64,000 nucleotides of DNA, from positions 1,785,001 to 1,849,000 of the forward strand of contig WPIO01000006.1 in NCBI GenBank assembly GCA_009760855.2, read 5' to 3'. The notes beneath the pieces were generated by a model. That model was not told where the DNA came from. It saw nothing but the letters and a program-made list of their open reading frames with translations, and did no database searches. This DNA comes from Cristatella mucedo. Its lineage: Eukaryota > Bryozoa > Phylactolaemata > Cristatellidae. Positions 21,886-34,469 of this stretch are shown in pieces. Each line of letters begins with the position of its first letter. Positions within the stretch are counted from its first letter, which is position 1. The translations under genes were made by a program, and so were the position numbers.

Positions 21886-22969
21886 AAACTATTATTATCC
21901 AGCTACATGTTCAGCGCAAAGTTTGCAATGTTTTCGTACTCTTAGCTACTCGCTGTTTTCGCTGTTGTAGCTAGCTTAGAAAAGCATATTCGAGTTTATC
22001 AGGTAAGGCGGGAGTATACTTTGATTTTTTTATGGGGGCTACTTTACTATACTAGGGGTGCTGGGACGACCTCACCGGTCTCACTTTTTTGCTGCAAAGA
22101 TCGAAGGATGAGGGTAAGAGTAATAACTGTGACAGTCATAACTTGGTCTTAACCCAAAAATGCGAAGATTAAAGGCATACTTCAACCGAGATCTTCAGTC
22201 GGGCACTTCAAACAGTTTGTGACATATTGTTTTCAATTAATAAATTGCTCAGAAACCTCAAAGTAACGCACGACCAGCCACTTTCGAATTGAGCACGAAG
22301 CGACGCCAGGGACATTTAGTTTCGGTCCAGCTGAGGGAGGCGTGGCGGCTAACGACATCATGTCTTGTCGGAAGGTCGTGATTTAGAGACACCCACTTGA
22401 GTCCTGCGCGTGAAAACAGTTGCGTAGCTGCTGCGAGCACAGAAAGTTACATCTACCAGTGGCCAGCTCGACAAATAGGAAAGTTGATAAATCGTGTTCA
22501 TTCAAAGTAGCTGCCCTCAGAACACGGTGTCAGGCCGTTGCTATTCATTGACCGCGACCAAGCGGACCGGACGCTGCAGTGCAGTGCTGCATGAGCCTGG
22601 ACGACGCTCGCTGAAATGTGCCGGACGTTCGCGATGGACGGTGGAGCATGAAGCTCTCTTGGTATAGCAGACTGACAGCAGCAGGCCTAGCCCGAGACGC
22701 CCGTTGACCGGTGCGCTCTGCCTTAAATGACATTAGCGTCAGAGGTAATTGACAAAAATCATCACATCTTCGAGCGTGTCGTCAGGGGGACGTAGATTGT
22801 CCAAGCCGTCGATTAAAATCGGTAAGAGGATTGACTAATCTGTTTTCGGTCAGAGCAGGCCACTTCAATTTTTGACTAATTGCAAAATAGCTTGGCGTAT
22901 GCCCGTGAAAAAGATTGCTATGATTTTCTCTCTAGCGCATCAAAGAACTGGGTAACGACGAATTTTCTA
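21886..22969. other. No recognisable gene
   Basis: Mixed sequence with only short open frames (about 60 codons). Confidence 0.4.
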
Positions 22970-23826
22970 GGGTATTAAAAAGAATCTAGCTGTCATGTTC
23001 CAAAATGATCTTTCGTTAGACGACCAAATCAGCTCCACAATCAAGTCTGCCTACGTTCAGCTACACAATATTGCTAAAATTCGGGCTTGCTTAGATGAGG
23101 ATACCACATCTAAGTTGGTCCATGCATTTGTGAAATCTCGTCTTGACTTCTGTAACTCACTGCTTGCTGGCCTACCGGCACGTGCAATCAGGCGATTGCA
23201 GCCGGTGCAAAACTCTGCAGCTAGGCTTGTCTGTCGTGAGTGTCGCAGTTGCCACATTACACCTCTTCTCGCCGACTTGCACTGGCTACCAGTCAAGCAA
23301 CGGATTGACTTCAAGGTTTTGTCGCTCACTTTTAGGTCCCTTCATTCTATGGCTCCAGCCTATCTCTCAGATCTACTCCCCAACCAGGCCAAGCATCGTA
23401 CCACTCGCTTTTCGGAATCCAACAGTATACCAAACCTCTTACAAACCTAAAATCCTTTGGAGACCGTGCATTTAGTTCGTATGCTCCCAAAGACTGGAAC
23501 TCACTCCCGACTTGCGTCACAACATCCCCTGACTTGATCGCATTTAAAAATAGCTTAAAACCGCACCTATTTAGGACAGCATTTAGTGGGTCCCTGCGAT
23601 TCATCCTTCATGTGCTTATGCGTGCTGACACTGTGCATGCTGCCCCTAACCACATTTGCATGCTGACCCTGTGCATGTCACCCCTAACTATGTTATTCAT
23701 GTTGTTTATCAAGCATAATATTACTCACCATTCAATCGCGGTTTTCCTTTGCAGTATATTAAAGCGCCTAGAAAGAGTTTTGAGTTCTCTGAGGGCGTTT
23801 TATCAAGTGTATTATTATTATTATTA
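22970..23826 (+). mobile_element. LINE-B copy with the 3' part of the reverse transcriptase ORF
   Basis: The plus frame 22995-23450 carries '[20 protein letters not shown]', 'LVHAFVKSRLDFCNSLLAGL', 'LADLHWLPVKQRIDFKVLSL' and 'FRSLHSMAPAYLSDLL'. These are the thumb-side blocks of CR1/L2-type reverse transcriptases. A frameshift near 23430 moves the continuation (FGDRAFSSYAP-like, KxWNSLPT) to another frame. It ends with 'gagttctctgagggcgtttt' and (TTA)n at 23826. It is 5'-truncated and inactive. Confidence 0.9.
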
Positions 23827-24795
23827 ACGCTTTGAGGATTGTACAATTTTCTTTGCTACGATTACTCGTCAGATTGAGTGTACACATGTTTGTTCTTGTT
23901 CTTTAATTATTTATTTAATTATTTAATTAAATTGAATTATTTAATTTTATTGTTATTTAAAAAATAGTAATAGGCCCAGTTCGGTAAGAACGCAGCGTCT
24001 GTAAAACGTATAGTCAGCTTTATCGGAAAGTTCTAATGATCAAGTTCCTTTTGATTTGCTCTCATCTCAACAATCATAGCTTCGTTGATTACTTGATGAC
24101 TTGCTGACACTTTGCTTTAGCTCTAATTATTTCACGCAACGAGGAGAGTGGCACAGATCACTTCAACGCGGATAGCTGTACTCTGTTGTGCTGCCGTGTG
24201 TTCTGTGCCGCCGCCTCCCAATCCGCGTTAGCAGCCGACCGTAGGGCGCGATGGCAGCCGCTCGATTGGGCAAAGCTGACAAAGGCATTAACTGCTATCA
24301 TTTCTTGGGTAGTCACAATTAAGCTGAAGCTCTGCATCGCGGCGGCCCTTGTAACCGACGTAATGGGGGGGGGGGAAGAATTCAACCCATATATGGCTTA
24401 GAGGCAATTCAAGTAAACCCCTTATTTTTGGCAACATACTATGGACGGGAAGCAGGTGCGTTCAATCAAAGCGCTGCAGGCAGGCACAACGAAGCGTTCC
24501 GTCGCCGCTTTCGTCGTATCCTAGCACTAAGGGAGTTGAGCACTTCGCGACCTGCGAGCCGTGGACTTTGAGTCCGCGGCTGCCGACGCTTCTTTTTGCC
24601 GTCGCTGCAATTGCATACCGGGGTGCCGGGCTCCGAGGCTCTTCTGCCTCTATATAAGGCAAGCACGTTGAACCGACTGAGCTTTACATTTAGTGAGATA
24701 GAGGCAGCCATGGTTAACGTCAAGCTCGCTCGAGAGCTTGAGCCCATGGCGTTCAACGGCTGTGGCTGTCGATCAACTAAACAGGCGTTTACAAT
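23827..24795. other. No supported gene
   Basis: AT-rich with an ATTTAATT run at 23905-23955. A poly-G run lies at 24366-24373. Short frames only. Confidence 0.4.
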
Positions 24796-24880
24796 GGTCA
24801 GCCATCATACAAGGTCAGCCATCGTGCAAGGTCAGCCATCGTACAAGGTCGGCCATCATACAAGGTCAGCCATCGTACAA
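24796..24880. repeat. 17-bp tandem repeat, 5 units
   Basis: Five head-to-tail copies of 'ggtcagccatcgtacaa' with R/Y transitions only (catcat/catcgt, caa constant). Confidence 0.9.
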
Positions 24881-26915
24881 GTGCCGCCGTATGAGAAATG
24901 CACTAACCTCGTATTTTGCAGCAGGGTGTACATGCGAAGACCGCTTCGCTTGTCTTAGGCAAGTGAAAGGATCCAAATGCAAGAGACTCTTTACTCTAAT
25001 TAATCATCTCGCACGAGTAACCTCTCACATTGTACGGAAAATTCCGCACAAGTCGCTGTTTGATGGGCTAACTTTAGAGCTCTATAAATTCATTCTGAAT
25101 AGAAATTTATAAAATTTGCATTTACAAAACTAAAGTATTTTAATTCTAAGCGATTTTCCGCCGCAGACCGTTAACTGTTTTTTTGTGAGTTTGGACGATA
25201 TTGGATAGCGGGCACAATGCGTTGGCCTTACCTGCGCTGCGGAATGCTTGCAACAATTCCCAGGAAATATATCGGCGAGGTGCATTGTACATATGTCGAA
25301 CTGGCTGGCCTATCGTTCATGGAGATTAAAATTAAATCATGCTCAAATCGACGGGAAAATGTATCCTATGAGAATTGAGGCCAAATTTAAATTAAACGCA
25401 TAAATATATATTTCTTAACATGGAAGCGTTAGTTAAGATACAGTGTAACATCTTTTAAAATAAACAGTATCCAAAAGTCACCTGCAACTGAAAAAGAGCG
25501 AAAAAATATTTCCCTTCTGGCAGACCAAAATACTTGGCCTTTGTGCTCCCAGACCAGTGCTTAAGCCATGCAGCTACTGCGGCTACTATATTTACAGCTC
25601 TTAGTATTGGCCCTTCGAAACTTCCCTAACTTTAATAGGGCCACTTCACGTGCACGTGCGTGTACGCGAATGCATGCAATGGACGCAATTAGAGGACGGC
25701 GCAGTGCCTTCTAACATCTGGACGCAAGGAAAATGTTTTTGGAACACTTAGCCCAAACTTGATAGCAACAAAGTAAGAATAATTAAAGAGTAAAACGCAA
25801 GAAGTTAACTAATATATAGCCAGCGTAAGTTAACGAGCCAATACAACTATTTAGAAGTCGAAAACGGGGCAAACTTTTTGAGAGTGCTTCTGCTTCAGGG
25901 GAATTAGCCTTGACCCTAAGCGGCCATTACAGGAAGTCATTTGGATAGCGAGGTACAATACATTTTGACGTTCTGGTAGCTAGGAAAGCCTAGACGGGCT
26001 TGCTGCTTCCTTCCAGATGCGTCGAACTAATTTAAATTTAACTAGTAGGCCAAGCGTTCGGGTGCCAGCGATCTAATAGCCACAGCTCCTAACTTCTACG
26101 ATAAATCAAACGAAAATGATGGACCGCTAGCGTGCCGCGGCATATGCAGCATACTTTTTTTATGAAAATTTCACGTCTGGTCAAAGGAAAGCCACGTTTC
26201 TTAGCTCTTGCTGGCGTGCTATCGCAGCTTATCAAAAAGAGCTCGCTCGTCCATGGCCGCATTTGCAGTGCGAAATGCTACAACAAGTGACGTAACGGTC
26301 ACTTGTTGACCTCGTTGGGCGACTTGCAGCGGCCGCGCTTGGCCTCGCGGAAAGTCCTGCCTATTGGCCAGCATCGAGTACGACGGCCCGCGTTTGAGGA
26401 GGACCGCGCCGGTGCAGACGTGCTCCGCCTGGCAGCCGGTCTCCTTGGGTGCCCCGATAAGAAAATATGGCCACCGCTCCGAAATAAAATGGCCGACTTC
26501 TCTTAACGCCGACGAAGGCGCGCCGCCCGGAAAGGCTCTTCGAGAAAATTTGCATACAGGAATTTGCCGAGAGTCCGAAGGCTTGCGCCTCGAGGCCTTG
26601 TTAGACCCAATCTAAAATAAAATTATCAGCTCTCATTCGGAGAGACTCGAAGCTGCGCGTCGAAGATGCTCAGCGCAGCTCCGCGGGCGGGCGGCGTGCT
26701 TTACCCCAGCTGCCGAGATAAATCGGTCGGCCTTCTGCAGTACCAGTTTGAACCGGGGGCGCTCCGACGGCGCCCTGCAAAGCCGCTACAAAAAGGGCGT
26801 TTCGCCCTCCTAAAAAATGCTACTATTTTCGCTCCCGAAGAGAGCGAAACTGCACGCCACGCTACGACCCGCCGCTTGGCAGACGCCTTCGGGCGTGTGC
26901 AAAAATCAGCACCTC

Positions 26916-26920
<5 letters not shown>
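24881..26920. other. No recognisable gene
   Basis: AT-rich to about 26200, then GC-richer. Frames under 130 codons overlap each other. No splice-bounded exon or repeat match was found. Confidence 0.35.

Positions 26921-26999
<79 letters not shown>
26921..26999. repeat. (GA)n microsatellite
   Basis: An uninterrupted GA array of about 78 bases, the source of Arg/Glu and Leu/Ser frames. Confidence 0.97.
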
Positions 27000-27004
<5 letters not shown>

Positions 27005-27904
27005 ACCCGCATGCTGAAAGAGTGCACCGTACGGCAGGCCTCATGAAGCTGCTGGAAAAAAGAGATAGAGAGAGCTCCGTCTTAATGTGCGGTTACGACT
27101 CCGAAAGAATATACAACCAAGTCTGACTATAGAAACCGACTCGCAACATCCGCGCCGATGACACGTTGCCCCAACAGCCCTGGTCAGCAAGCTCCTGTGC
27201 AAAGCATGAAATTCTCGCCTCTGCTCAGAAGTAACGACCGCCCAGCAACTGAGCGCGAAAGCTCGGTCCTAAAAGCCTCTAGAGCCGCTCTCTTACGTTA
27301 GAGGCCGTTCGTCCATCCCGGAAGTCTGGCAGCCAAGCGGGCTGGATTACCGCTCCGCCAAAGGAGTGCGTAAAGAGAGGCGCCTCCGGCGACGTCCTAC
27401 CCGCGTCTCCGGGTCGCCTTACATGGCGGCGGCGGCGGCGGCGGCAGAGGGGGAAAGACCCAAAGAAGAAAGAGTCTGCGCGGGTCGACGTGACGAAAGA
27501 GGGCATCGTTGAGGACGCGCTGAGTGGCATACGGCGGCAGGCGAAGCGCATTCTCGGTCCGCGCGCTGCGCCTGGCTCCAGTCCCGAGCAAGGCGCAGCC
27601 AATCGTCGACGCTTTAGCGTTGCGCATCCGTTTGGAAACTCGTTGCCAGTCTTGCGTCGGAAGTAGGCTCGTTGCTTTGCAGCGCGGCCATTAATAGCTA
27701 GGAGCTCCTTTGCGAACAGAGCTGTAGGGTTCGCAGAAAAAGACACGACGATGCGCGTCCTCGTGTCTGTCCTGTGAGCATTTTCAATCCGGCGCACAGC
27801 GCTCTTTCCGCCTGGCGGAAAAAGCGGCATAAACTACGTTGCTTCATCCATATATACATGCCACTAAAAGAATGTAGGTTGATAGTTGACATTTGGTCAC
27901 GATA
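27000..27904. other. GC-rich stretch, no supported gene
   Basis: Contains a (GGC)n run at 27424-27446. A plus frame is open 27283-27666 without any ATG and includes 'KEGIVEDALSGIRRQAKRIL'. A minus frame is open across the same DNA (27279-27830). Both being open suggests base composition rather than a gene. Confidence 0.3.
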
Positions 27905-28065
27905 AAGACAGTGAGGTTGGGCCCGGTGGTTAAGGTGCCTGTCCTGACCGTGGTGATGGTGAACGTATTCGATGGCCGATGTTGTGGGCTCTAGCCCCGT
28001 GGCACACATGATGTATTTTGCCCGAATAAAGATTCAGTTCTCTTGGGGCGCTATGCAAATGAATT
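27905..28065 (+). mobile_element. Second SINE type with a LINE-B-like 3' tail
   Basis: The 5' half looks tRNA-derived: 'tgggcccggtggttaagg' fits an A-box of Ser/Leu-tRNA type, and 'gtgggctctagcccc' is a degraded B-box. The 3' end 'attcagttctcttggggcgc' followed by 'tatgcaaatgaatta' resembles the end of LINE-B. This would be a SINE borrowing the tail of its partner LINE, which is a known arrangement for L2/CR1-dependent SINEs. Confidence 0.55.
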
Positions 28066-28963
28066 AGATTATTGAATTATATATCAGTCGACGCCGCGTA
28101 TAATAATATCGGAGGTCAGAATACACTGCGTATATGAATAGCAGTTGTGCGCCCCAGAATTTTGTTGAGTTGTAAGCAATATTTAGTATCACTGCAAACA
28201 TGGGAATACTCCGCATACATGAACGCCTATCTGCCGGCCCGAGCGTGTTTTTATAAGCGGATTCGACTGTAAATTGCAACCCTAGATAAGCCTGTTTATG
28301 ACAGCCTATAGAATATTCGCAGTTCCCGAGTAAAGAAGATTTGGAGCTCTTAAATGTGTCATAATCTATGGTTAGGCGGTACGCGAATACCAGCTAATGT
28401 AAAAGTAGGTCAGCTGCACTTAGTCGTTTCGACTGCACTGTACGCTACGGCTGGTGCTGGACACTTGCAGCTCTCTGCGACCGTCGAATTAACTGCTACA
28501 GAAAATACGCTATGGAAAATGCTTGCCAAATTTAAGTACGGTCGCTCTTCCTTGCTGTCGCGTTCCATTACCGTCAGCGTACCTGCGTGTAATAGTAGCG
28601 CACCTGCGACTCCTTAGCCGCGCTTCGTGACACCGGCTTCGCCGGTGTCACGGCCACGCGGCCAAAGACCGGCGTGGTTACGAGCGCTGCATTTGTAGTT
28701 AGGGATTGTATTGCCGAAGCTGCTACGGCGCATTTGTAAAGCTGCGCTCGAGCGTTTTCAGACCCGCTGTCTCCACGCATTTAGCCATCTTGGGCAGGCA
28801 TCTTGCCGCACTGATTTCATTGGCCAACGCCGTTAATAAAAGAAAGAATGCTGCCTTTGCGTGCGCATAGCGGCTGGTTGAGCCCGCACCTCAAGCGCCT
28901 AGTTAGCTACCCGGCTAGATGCACTCGCTGCAAAAATACGCTTCTACTGCTGCTGCTGCTACT
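28066..28963. other. No supported gene; contains a perfect hairpin
   Basis: Unique-looking sequence. At 28626-28652 a perfect 12-bp inverted repeat 'cgtgacaccggc' closes on a 3-base loop. A CTG/CTA run lies at 28948-28972, next to the LINE-B end. Confidence 0.5.
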
Positions 28964-29870
28964 ACTACTAATAATAATACATTTGTTATAGCACTCTCAG
29001 AGAACCCAATCTCCTTCGAGGTCCTTTACATTTGCTGCAAAGGAAGCAAGATCTAACGGTTAGTGGTAGCGTGCTCGATGATAGATAGCAAGCATAACGT
29101 AGTTAGAGGTGATATGCACACGGTCAGCATGCAAAGAAGGTTAGTTAGTGGCAGCATGCACAGCGTCAGCATGCGTAAGCACACAAAGAACGAATCACGT
29201 GGACCCACTTAATGCTGTGATAAACATATGAATTCTTTAATGTGGTTAATTCAGGGGATGTCGTAACGCCAGGCAGAAGTGAGTTCCAGGCTTTGGGGGC
29301 ATACGAACTAAAAGCATGGTTTCCAAAGGATCTGAGGTTCGTACGAGATCTAGGTAAACGATTAGATTCCGAAAAGCGAGTGCCACAATCCTTAGCCTGG
29401 TGGGGGAGTAGATTGGATAGGTTGGCTGAAGCCAAATAATGAAGGAACCTAAAAGTGAGTGATAGAACCCTTAAGTCTAGTTGCTTGACTGGGAGCCAGT
29501 GCAGGTCAGCTAGAAGTGATGTGGTGTGGCAACTGCTACGCTCACGACAGACAAGCCTAGCTGCAGAGTTTTGCACCAGCTATAAGCCCTGTTTGCACAG
29601 GCCGGTAGACCAGCAAGCAGCGAGTTACAGAAGTCACGACGGGATGTCACAAATACATGGACTAATTTAGATGTGGTACCCATATCTAAACAAGCCCGAA
29701 TTTGAGCAATGTTAAGTAGCTGATAATAGGCAGACTTGACTGTAGAGCTGATGTGGTCGCCTATTAAAAGGTCACTTTGAAATAGGACACCTATATTTCG
29801 CGCAGATTCAACAGGAGATATGCTGGCAGAGCCAATTTCCCATTCAATTAACAGTGAGGAACTCGTTTTT
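28964..29870 (-). mobile_element. LINE-B copy, minus orientation
   Basis: Starts at the (TAA)n end and 'gcactctcagagaaccca'. The minus frame 29166-29576 reads 'LLADLHWLPVKQLDLRVLSL' and 'FGNHAFSSYAPKAWNSLL'. The 5' part reaches the 'gacacctatatttcg' zone near 29790. Indels break the frame. It corresponds to the same 0.9-kb portion as the copies at 23 and 42 kb. Confidence 0.88.
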
Positions 29871-30435
29871 CAAAGCAGCGTCAATCGCCGCATCTAACAT
29901 CTCGAGTTCATTGCCACAGATATGTAGCTATGTTCAATACTAGGTAGTAGGCTCTGCTTGAATGTACTGCCGATACGGACGTTTTATTTGTGCGTCCTAC
30001 CAAAAAAAGGGCTAGTATTAACAATGGAAAATCTTGCCTCGAGATACCTTTGAATTCTGATGCTCGAATTAGAGCAAAGCTGCGAAGCTCTGAGTGATGT
30101 CACCGCGGTGCGTCTCCGCGGCAACAGAGCTGTAAAACGGTGTAAATCTTAAAGGCTGTACCACATTCTCAGTCACGCATTTTTTAGCTTTCTGTAAATG
30201 TATTGGAATTTTGAAAAATGGAGCCATGAACATAACCAAGCATTCTTTAAAGAACTGAACCTTATAAGTAGTTGTTTCCCGAGCAAGCTACTTAGGTCAG
30301 GGAGGGATGACCTTTAGGGTTTTGGCTCGGACTGCGTTGCACTAAGTGGCCGCCAGCGCCCCAAATACACAGGTAGCTCCATTTAAGGGTGGGCTTGTAC
30401 CATGCACCCAACCTTGTCTAAGTTGAACTGCAGGT
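29871..30435. other. No recognisable feature
   Basis: Possibly a remnant of the same LINE further upstream in its ORF (near 29860-29960), but too diverged to delimit. Confidence 0.35.
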
Positions 30436-30506
30436 ATGCACACAGACACCCACAGACACCCACACACACTCACACACGCGCGCACACACGCACACACACC
30501 ACATAC

Positions 30507-30562
<56 letters not shown>

Positions 30563-30582
30563 ATATATATATATATATATTT
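30436..30582. repeat. (CA)n followed by (TA)n
   Basis: An interrupted CA/CACG array passes into pure (CA)n and then about 25 bases of TA. Confidence 0.95.
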
Positions 30583-31505
30583 GTGCTTGTGAGTTTTTCC
30601 TCAGACTCTCCGGCACGTGGTTTCTGGCACGAACGACAGACGGCTTTAGCTGTGTAAGTTCTATGTGTGCATCCGTTTCTTTATTAGTCACTCCTTCCAG
30701 TGGTTTCTGGAGAGAACGTCTCCCTTTTTCAGCTTCGGCAGCACGCCGCTGAGAGGCTCTTCTGGCGTCTCTCCGACCGCCTGCTATGGGTGAGAACGCC
30801 ATTTTACTTTCAGGTTCTGCTGATGCTAGACGTCGATTGGTATTATTCCAACAAGCGAACTGAATATAAAACTTTAAGTCTACCATGAATTCGCCGCCAT
30901 TTAAAAAAGCTATTAAAACTCATACGTAAGTATACTTGAGTAGTTATACTTAAGTAGGACAGCTTTCCAAAATGCTTCAGCTCAGCTGCGCTAAGCTGAA
31001 GCACCGGAAGCGCCAGTCGTCACTCAGAGCATAGTGCATAGAGCGAAAGCTGCTGCTGGAATGCAATCAATGGCCGCCCTTAGAAACAACCTTTGTAAGT
31101 AATTTTCATGATTACAGAACGTTTAGCTCCAGGAAATTTCATGATATTTATACCAATACGTATTCAACATAAATCAGAAATAATCTATCGTGGTGATGTG
31201 CGCGAAGAGTCGAGCCCATATTTCAAGTTTCACTTTGATCCGTGAAGTATTGGCCGAGTTATGGAATCCACGCGGCACACGGCTACATTGTAAGTAAAGG
31301 TGTGTCAGAGTCAAAAGCATCCACCTCAGCAAGCTGATCACGCTTACGTCGACGTATCGAGGTTCAAAAAGTTGGTACACAGGTCGCACATGATGCTAAG
31401 ATAAGTAAATTTTTTATTTGGATATATGTTACTTCCGGATTAGATTTTCAGTATTTTCACGCCATTTACGTTATTTCCATTTATGTGCTTCATGTTCTAG
31501 CTTCT

Positions 31506-31507
<2 letters not shown>
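30583..31507. other. No supported gene
   Basis: Mixed to AT-rich sequence with short overlapping frames. Confidence 0.4.
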
Positions 31508-31591
<84 letters not shown>

Positions 31592-31632
31592 TATATATAC
31601 ATATTTATATATATATGTGTGTGTGTGTGTGT
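31508..31632. repeat. (TA)n with CATA/GTATA breaks and a (TG)n end
   Basis: An AT dinucleotide array of about 115 bases ending in a short (GT)n. Confidence 0.95.
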
Positions 31633-31954
31633 CGCTGTCAAGTAGACATCATTACACTATGGATGCGGACTTGCTGTGCTCTTCTACTGTCGCCGCACCT
31701 GCATCCGTAAGTGTTGCATCTACAAGTCACTAGCCGTACTTCAAAATTGCGGGGCTTCACCAATTTTTACTTCGTATCTGCAAGGTTCGAACCGTTAGGA
31801 GAGCCGTGTTTGCTGCGTACCTCTGTCCGGACGGGCTGCTGCAGCCCGTTTGTGACAATAGCTAGTCGTCCTCATTCAGCAACTTCCTCTTCTGAAATGA
31901 GCATTAACTAGAGCATTTTCACGGCTCGCTCAAAGCCGGCGTGACTTTTGGTTA

Positions 31955-32600
31955 GCACACGCTAGCAAACAGACTTCGTCTCACGAAAACAGACAAACTA
32001 ATCGGTATTAATTTGAAAATACAGAGTGATCGACGCCGCCGTGGGAACTGGCGCCAAAAAGTGATTCCACCTATACATTGACCGACTAGTCGACTACTTT
32101 TCATTCCGCGCTCAATGCAGGGCTTTAAAGCCTCGACTTAAAATTTCCGCATACGAGCTCAAGCAGAATCTTGGTGCTGGGTTTTAATAACAGTTGAGTC
32201 AGGAGGACAGTCGAAGAAGTAGCAGCACAAGTAGCAGCACAAGATGACTAAAAGAATGTGCTCAAGTCGGCTGCAAAAGACAAGGGGTCTTTGCACAGGA
32301 ATCGTAGAAGAGAGTGTTACAGTCTCCGACCCTCTGAGCAGGAGATTTGGTAGCAAATTCTTTAAGTAAAAGAACAGAATAGCGAATTTTTAGAATCCTG
32401 GGAGGACGACCTGATGTCACGAAGAGGCTAAAACTGTATAGCAGTTCAGCTAGACAGGACGGTACAAAGTTCTTGAGAGTCGGAATAAAAGTTTTTTTCT
32501 GTAACCATTGATCAATGTTGCAGGGAGGTTGCAGATCCTTTAGTAAAAGAGGTATGCGGCTGAATTCCTCGGATTTTTGCCAATTACTAATAAAAGCTTA
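31955..32600 (-). mobile_element. Ancient LINE-A relative
   Basis: Shares ordered words with the LINE-A copy at 48.0-48.7 kb, such as 'aacagacttcgtctcacg' near 31968 and 'gaagaggctaaaactgta' near 32420. The long intervening portions have little similarity. It is treated as a very old or distantly related copy. Confidence 0.45.
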
Positions 32601-32639
32601 ACAACGGCTGGTAGTCATAGCTGGTTGAACCACAGCCTC

Positions 32640-32795
32640 ATTTTCATAGCGGCCAAAGAGCCTTAGCAGCTGTCACCACCGCTAGCAGTTGGCAATAGAG
32701 GATCACCCAACTGCAGGATTCGAACCCACAACCTCGGTCGCGAAGAGCGACCATCTTACCTCCTGGGCGGTCGCAGCCGTGTAGACGCAAATGAC
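32640..32795 (-). mobile_element. tRNA-derived SINE, minus orientation
   Basis: The B-box is perfect on the minus strand (plus ggattcgaacc at 32716-32726), with an A-box-like 'cgcccaggaggtaagatgg' upstream. The 3' half matches the family: 'atcctctattgccaactg', 'cggtggtgacagctgctaag' and 'gctatgaaaatgaggctgtg'. Confidence 0.8.
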
Positions 32796-32814
32796 CGCCA
32801 GTCATCGTGGGAGC

Positions 32815-34165
32815 CTTAAGTATTGGGTACCTCACGGTTAGATCTTGGGCCTTCTTCGTTTCACTGTCTACGCTTTCCCTCCGGCCAATATCATCTACAA
32901 ACGCAATCTTGGCTTTTATTTCTATGCCGACGACACTCAGATCGATCTATCCTTCGACCCATGCGAGCTCTGCTAAGCTTAATTCCTTTGCAACCTGCAT
33001 CGGAAAAATTCGCACCTGGATGGCAGCTAACTTCTTGAAGCTTAGCGATACTAAGACCAAACTAATATTTAGGAGCAAGCCTAGTGTCAATTTGGAGGTA
33101 CAATATCTAAGCCTCAAGATTGGGTCATGCAACATCACTCAGGTGACGCCAACCAGCAATCTGGGCGTGCAACTAAAAAACGACCCGCTATTGAATAAAT
33201 AAGTTGCCTTTATCTTCACCGTCATGTCGACTTACTTTCTCCTTAGGTACATACCGAAATCAGGACCTGTATAGCTAGGAGCACGACAGCAGATTCGCTT
33301 GTGATATCTCGCATAGATTTCTACCATAACATATTTAGGAGTTCCCACTAATCCCAATAATCCTCTACAAAGGGTGCACAACTCAGCAGCTCGTTTAGTC
33401 TTTTGTCAACGGTGTAGCTTCCGCATCACTCTGCTTCTGTCAGAGCTTTACCGAATTCCTATCAAGCATTCAATCAGTTTCACAATCCTGTGTCTGTGCA
33501 CTTGAAACTGCCTGTGCACCTTAAAACTCTCCGACCTTCTTTATCCCCCAGCGCGCTTTTGCATCGCTTGCCATCGTATTCCTGTCGTCTTGCCGTCAAG
33601 CACACTATTTGAAACCCTCTGGTGGTCGGGCCTCCCTCTCGTATGCACCGATAGTATGGAACACGTTTGCGGCTTCAGTCAGTGCCGGCAGTGACTCTGT
33701 ATCCTTTAAGTTTCAGGTAATGATGCAGAAGTTCCACTTAGCTTTCCCCGAGCCCCAATGTGCTTGTCTTTTTCAGTTGCCGTGTGCGTTTTCGGACCAG
33801 TACGTACCAGTAAATCATTCAGTTTATGCTACTTGCCAGAGGTCTAACAGTGGTGTTGAGTTATGGCATACCATCACTTGCTGATATTTGCACATGCTCA
33901 CTATTCACAGGTTATGATGGTGGCTATTCTGAGTTTGTTATGGCTTTGTACAGGCCTGCTGAAAGTTCTTGTTGCTTTAGCTTGCTACTCAAAGTATTAT
34001 ATGTGTTTGCTTTTACAGGATATCCAATAATGATACTGGGCATGTAAGTAATCCTTGGTTATTAATTCGTTTGCAGCCGTTTTTATAGAGCATGCATACA
34101 AATTTAGTTCTTTTAGGAAGCTATTCAAAAGACCTCTAATTAGTATCGTTATTATTAGCCGAAGG
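32815..34165 (+). mobile_element. LINE-B-related copy including the RT catalytic box
   Basis: Frames in succession encode 'GVPHGSILGLLRFTVYAFPP'-like and 'LGFYFYADDTQIDLSFDP' blocks, containing the catalytic YADD of reverse transcriptase. They are followed by '[20 protein letters not shown]', 'RVHNSAARLV', 'LLSELYRIPIKHSISF' and 'SLSYAPIVWNTF'. Multiple stops and frameshifts separate them. It is clearly diverged from the other LINE-B copies and ends in an ATTATTATTAG-type tail near 34155. Confidence 0.75.
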
Positions 34166-34469
34166 GAAATAGCTTTGAGTTAGTGGCCGCAAAGGGAAGG
34201 GTAGCAAAAACACAGTTTAGGAAACCACCTAGCATTTGTACAAGTTCTCGTCTGGCATCCTGCCAAGTAAAATTGCCCCCTACTTGAGTACATAGTGCCT
34301 GGAAGAAATACTGCTATTTCCCCCACTATAGGCACGAGCCAGCTGATGAACAACACCAACAGTTTATTATGCGACACACCGAGGGACGCACGGCTCCCTC
34401 GCCCCCTCTCCCACTCGGGTCTCCTCTACTCGACTGCTGCTGTCCCCTGGTCGACCCCGACGATTCATC

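Noticed and set aside
24796-24880. Possible CRISPR-like array
   Set aside because: Direct head-to-tail 17-bp units without spacers in an animal genome.
27283-27666. Open plus frame including 'KEGIVEDALSGIRRQAKRIL'
   Set aside because: No start codon, no clear splice borders, and a longer frame is open on the opposite strand. Kept only as a remark.
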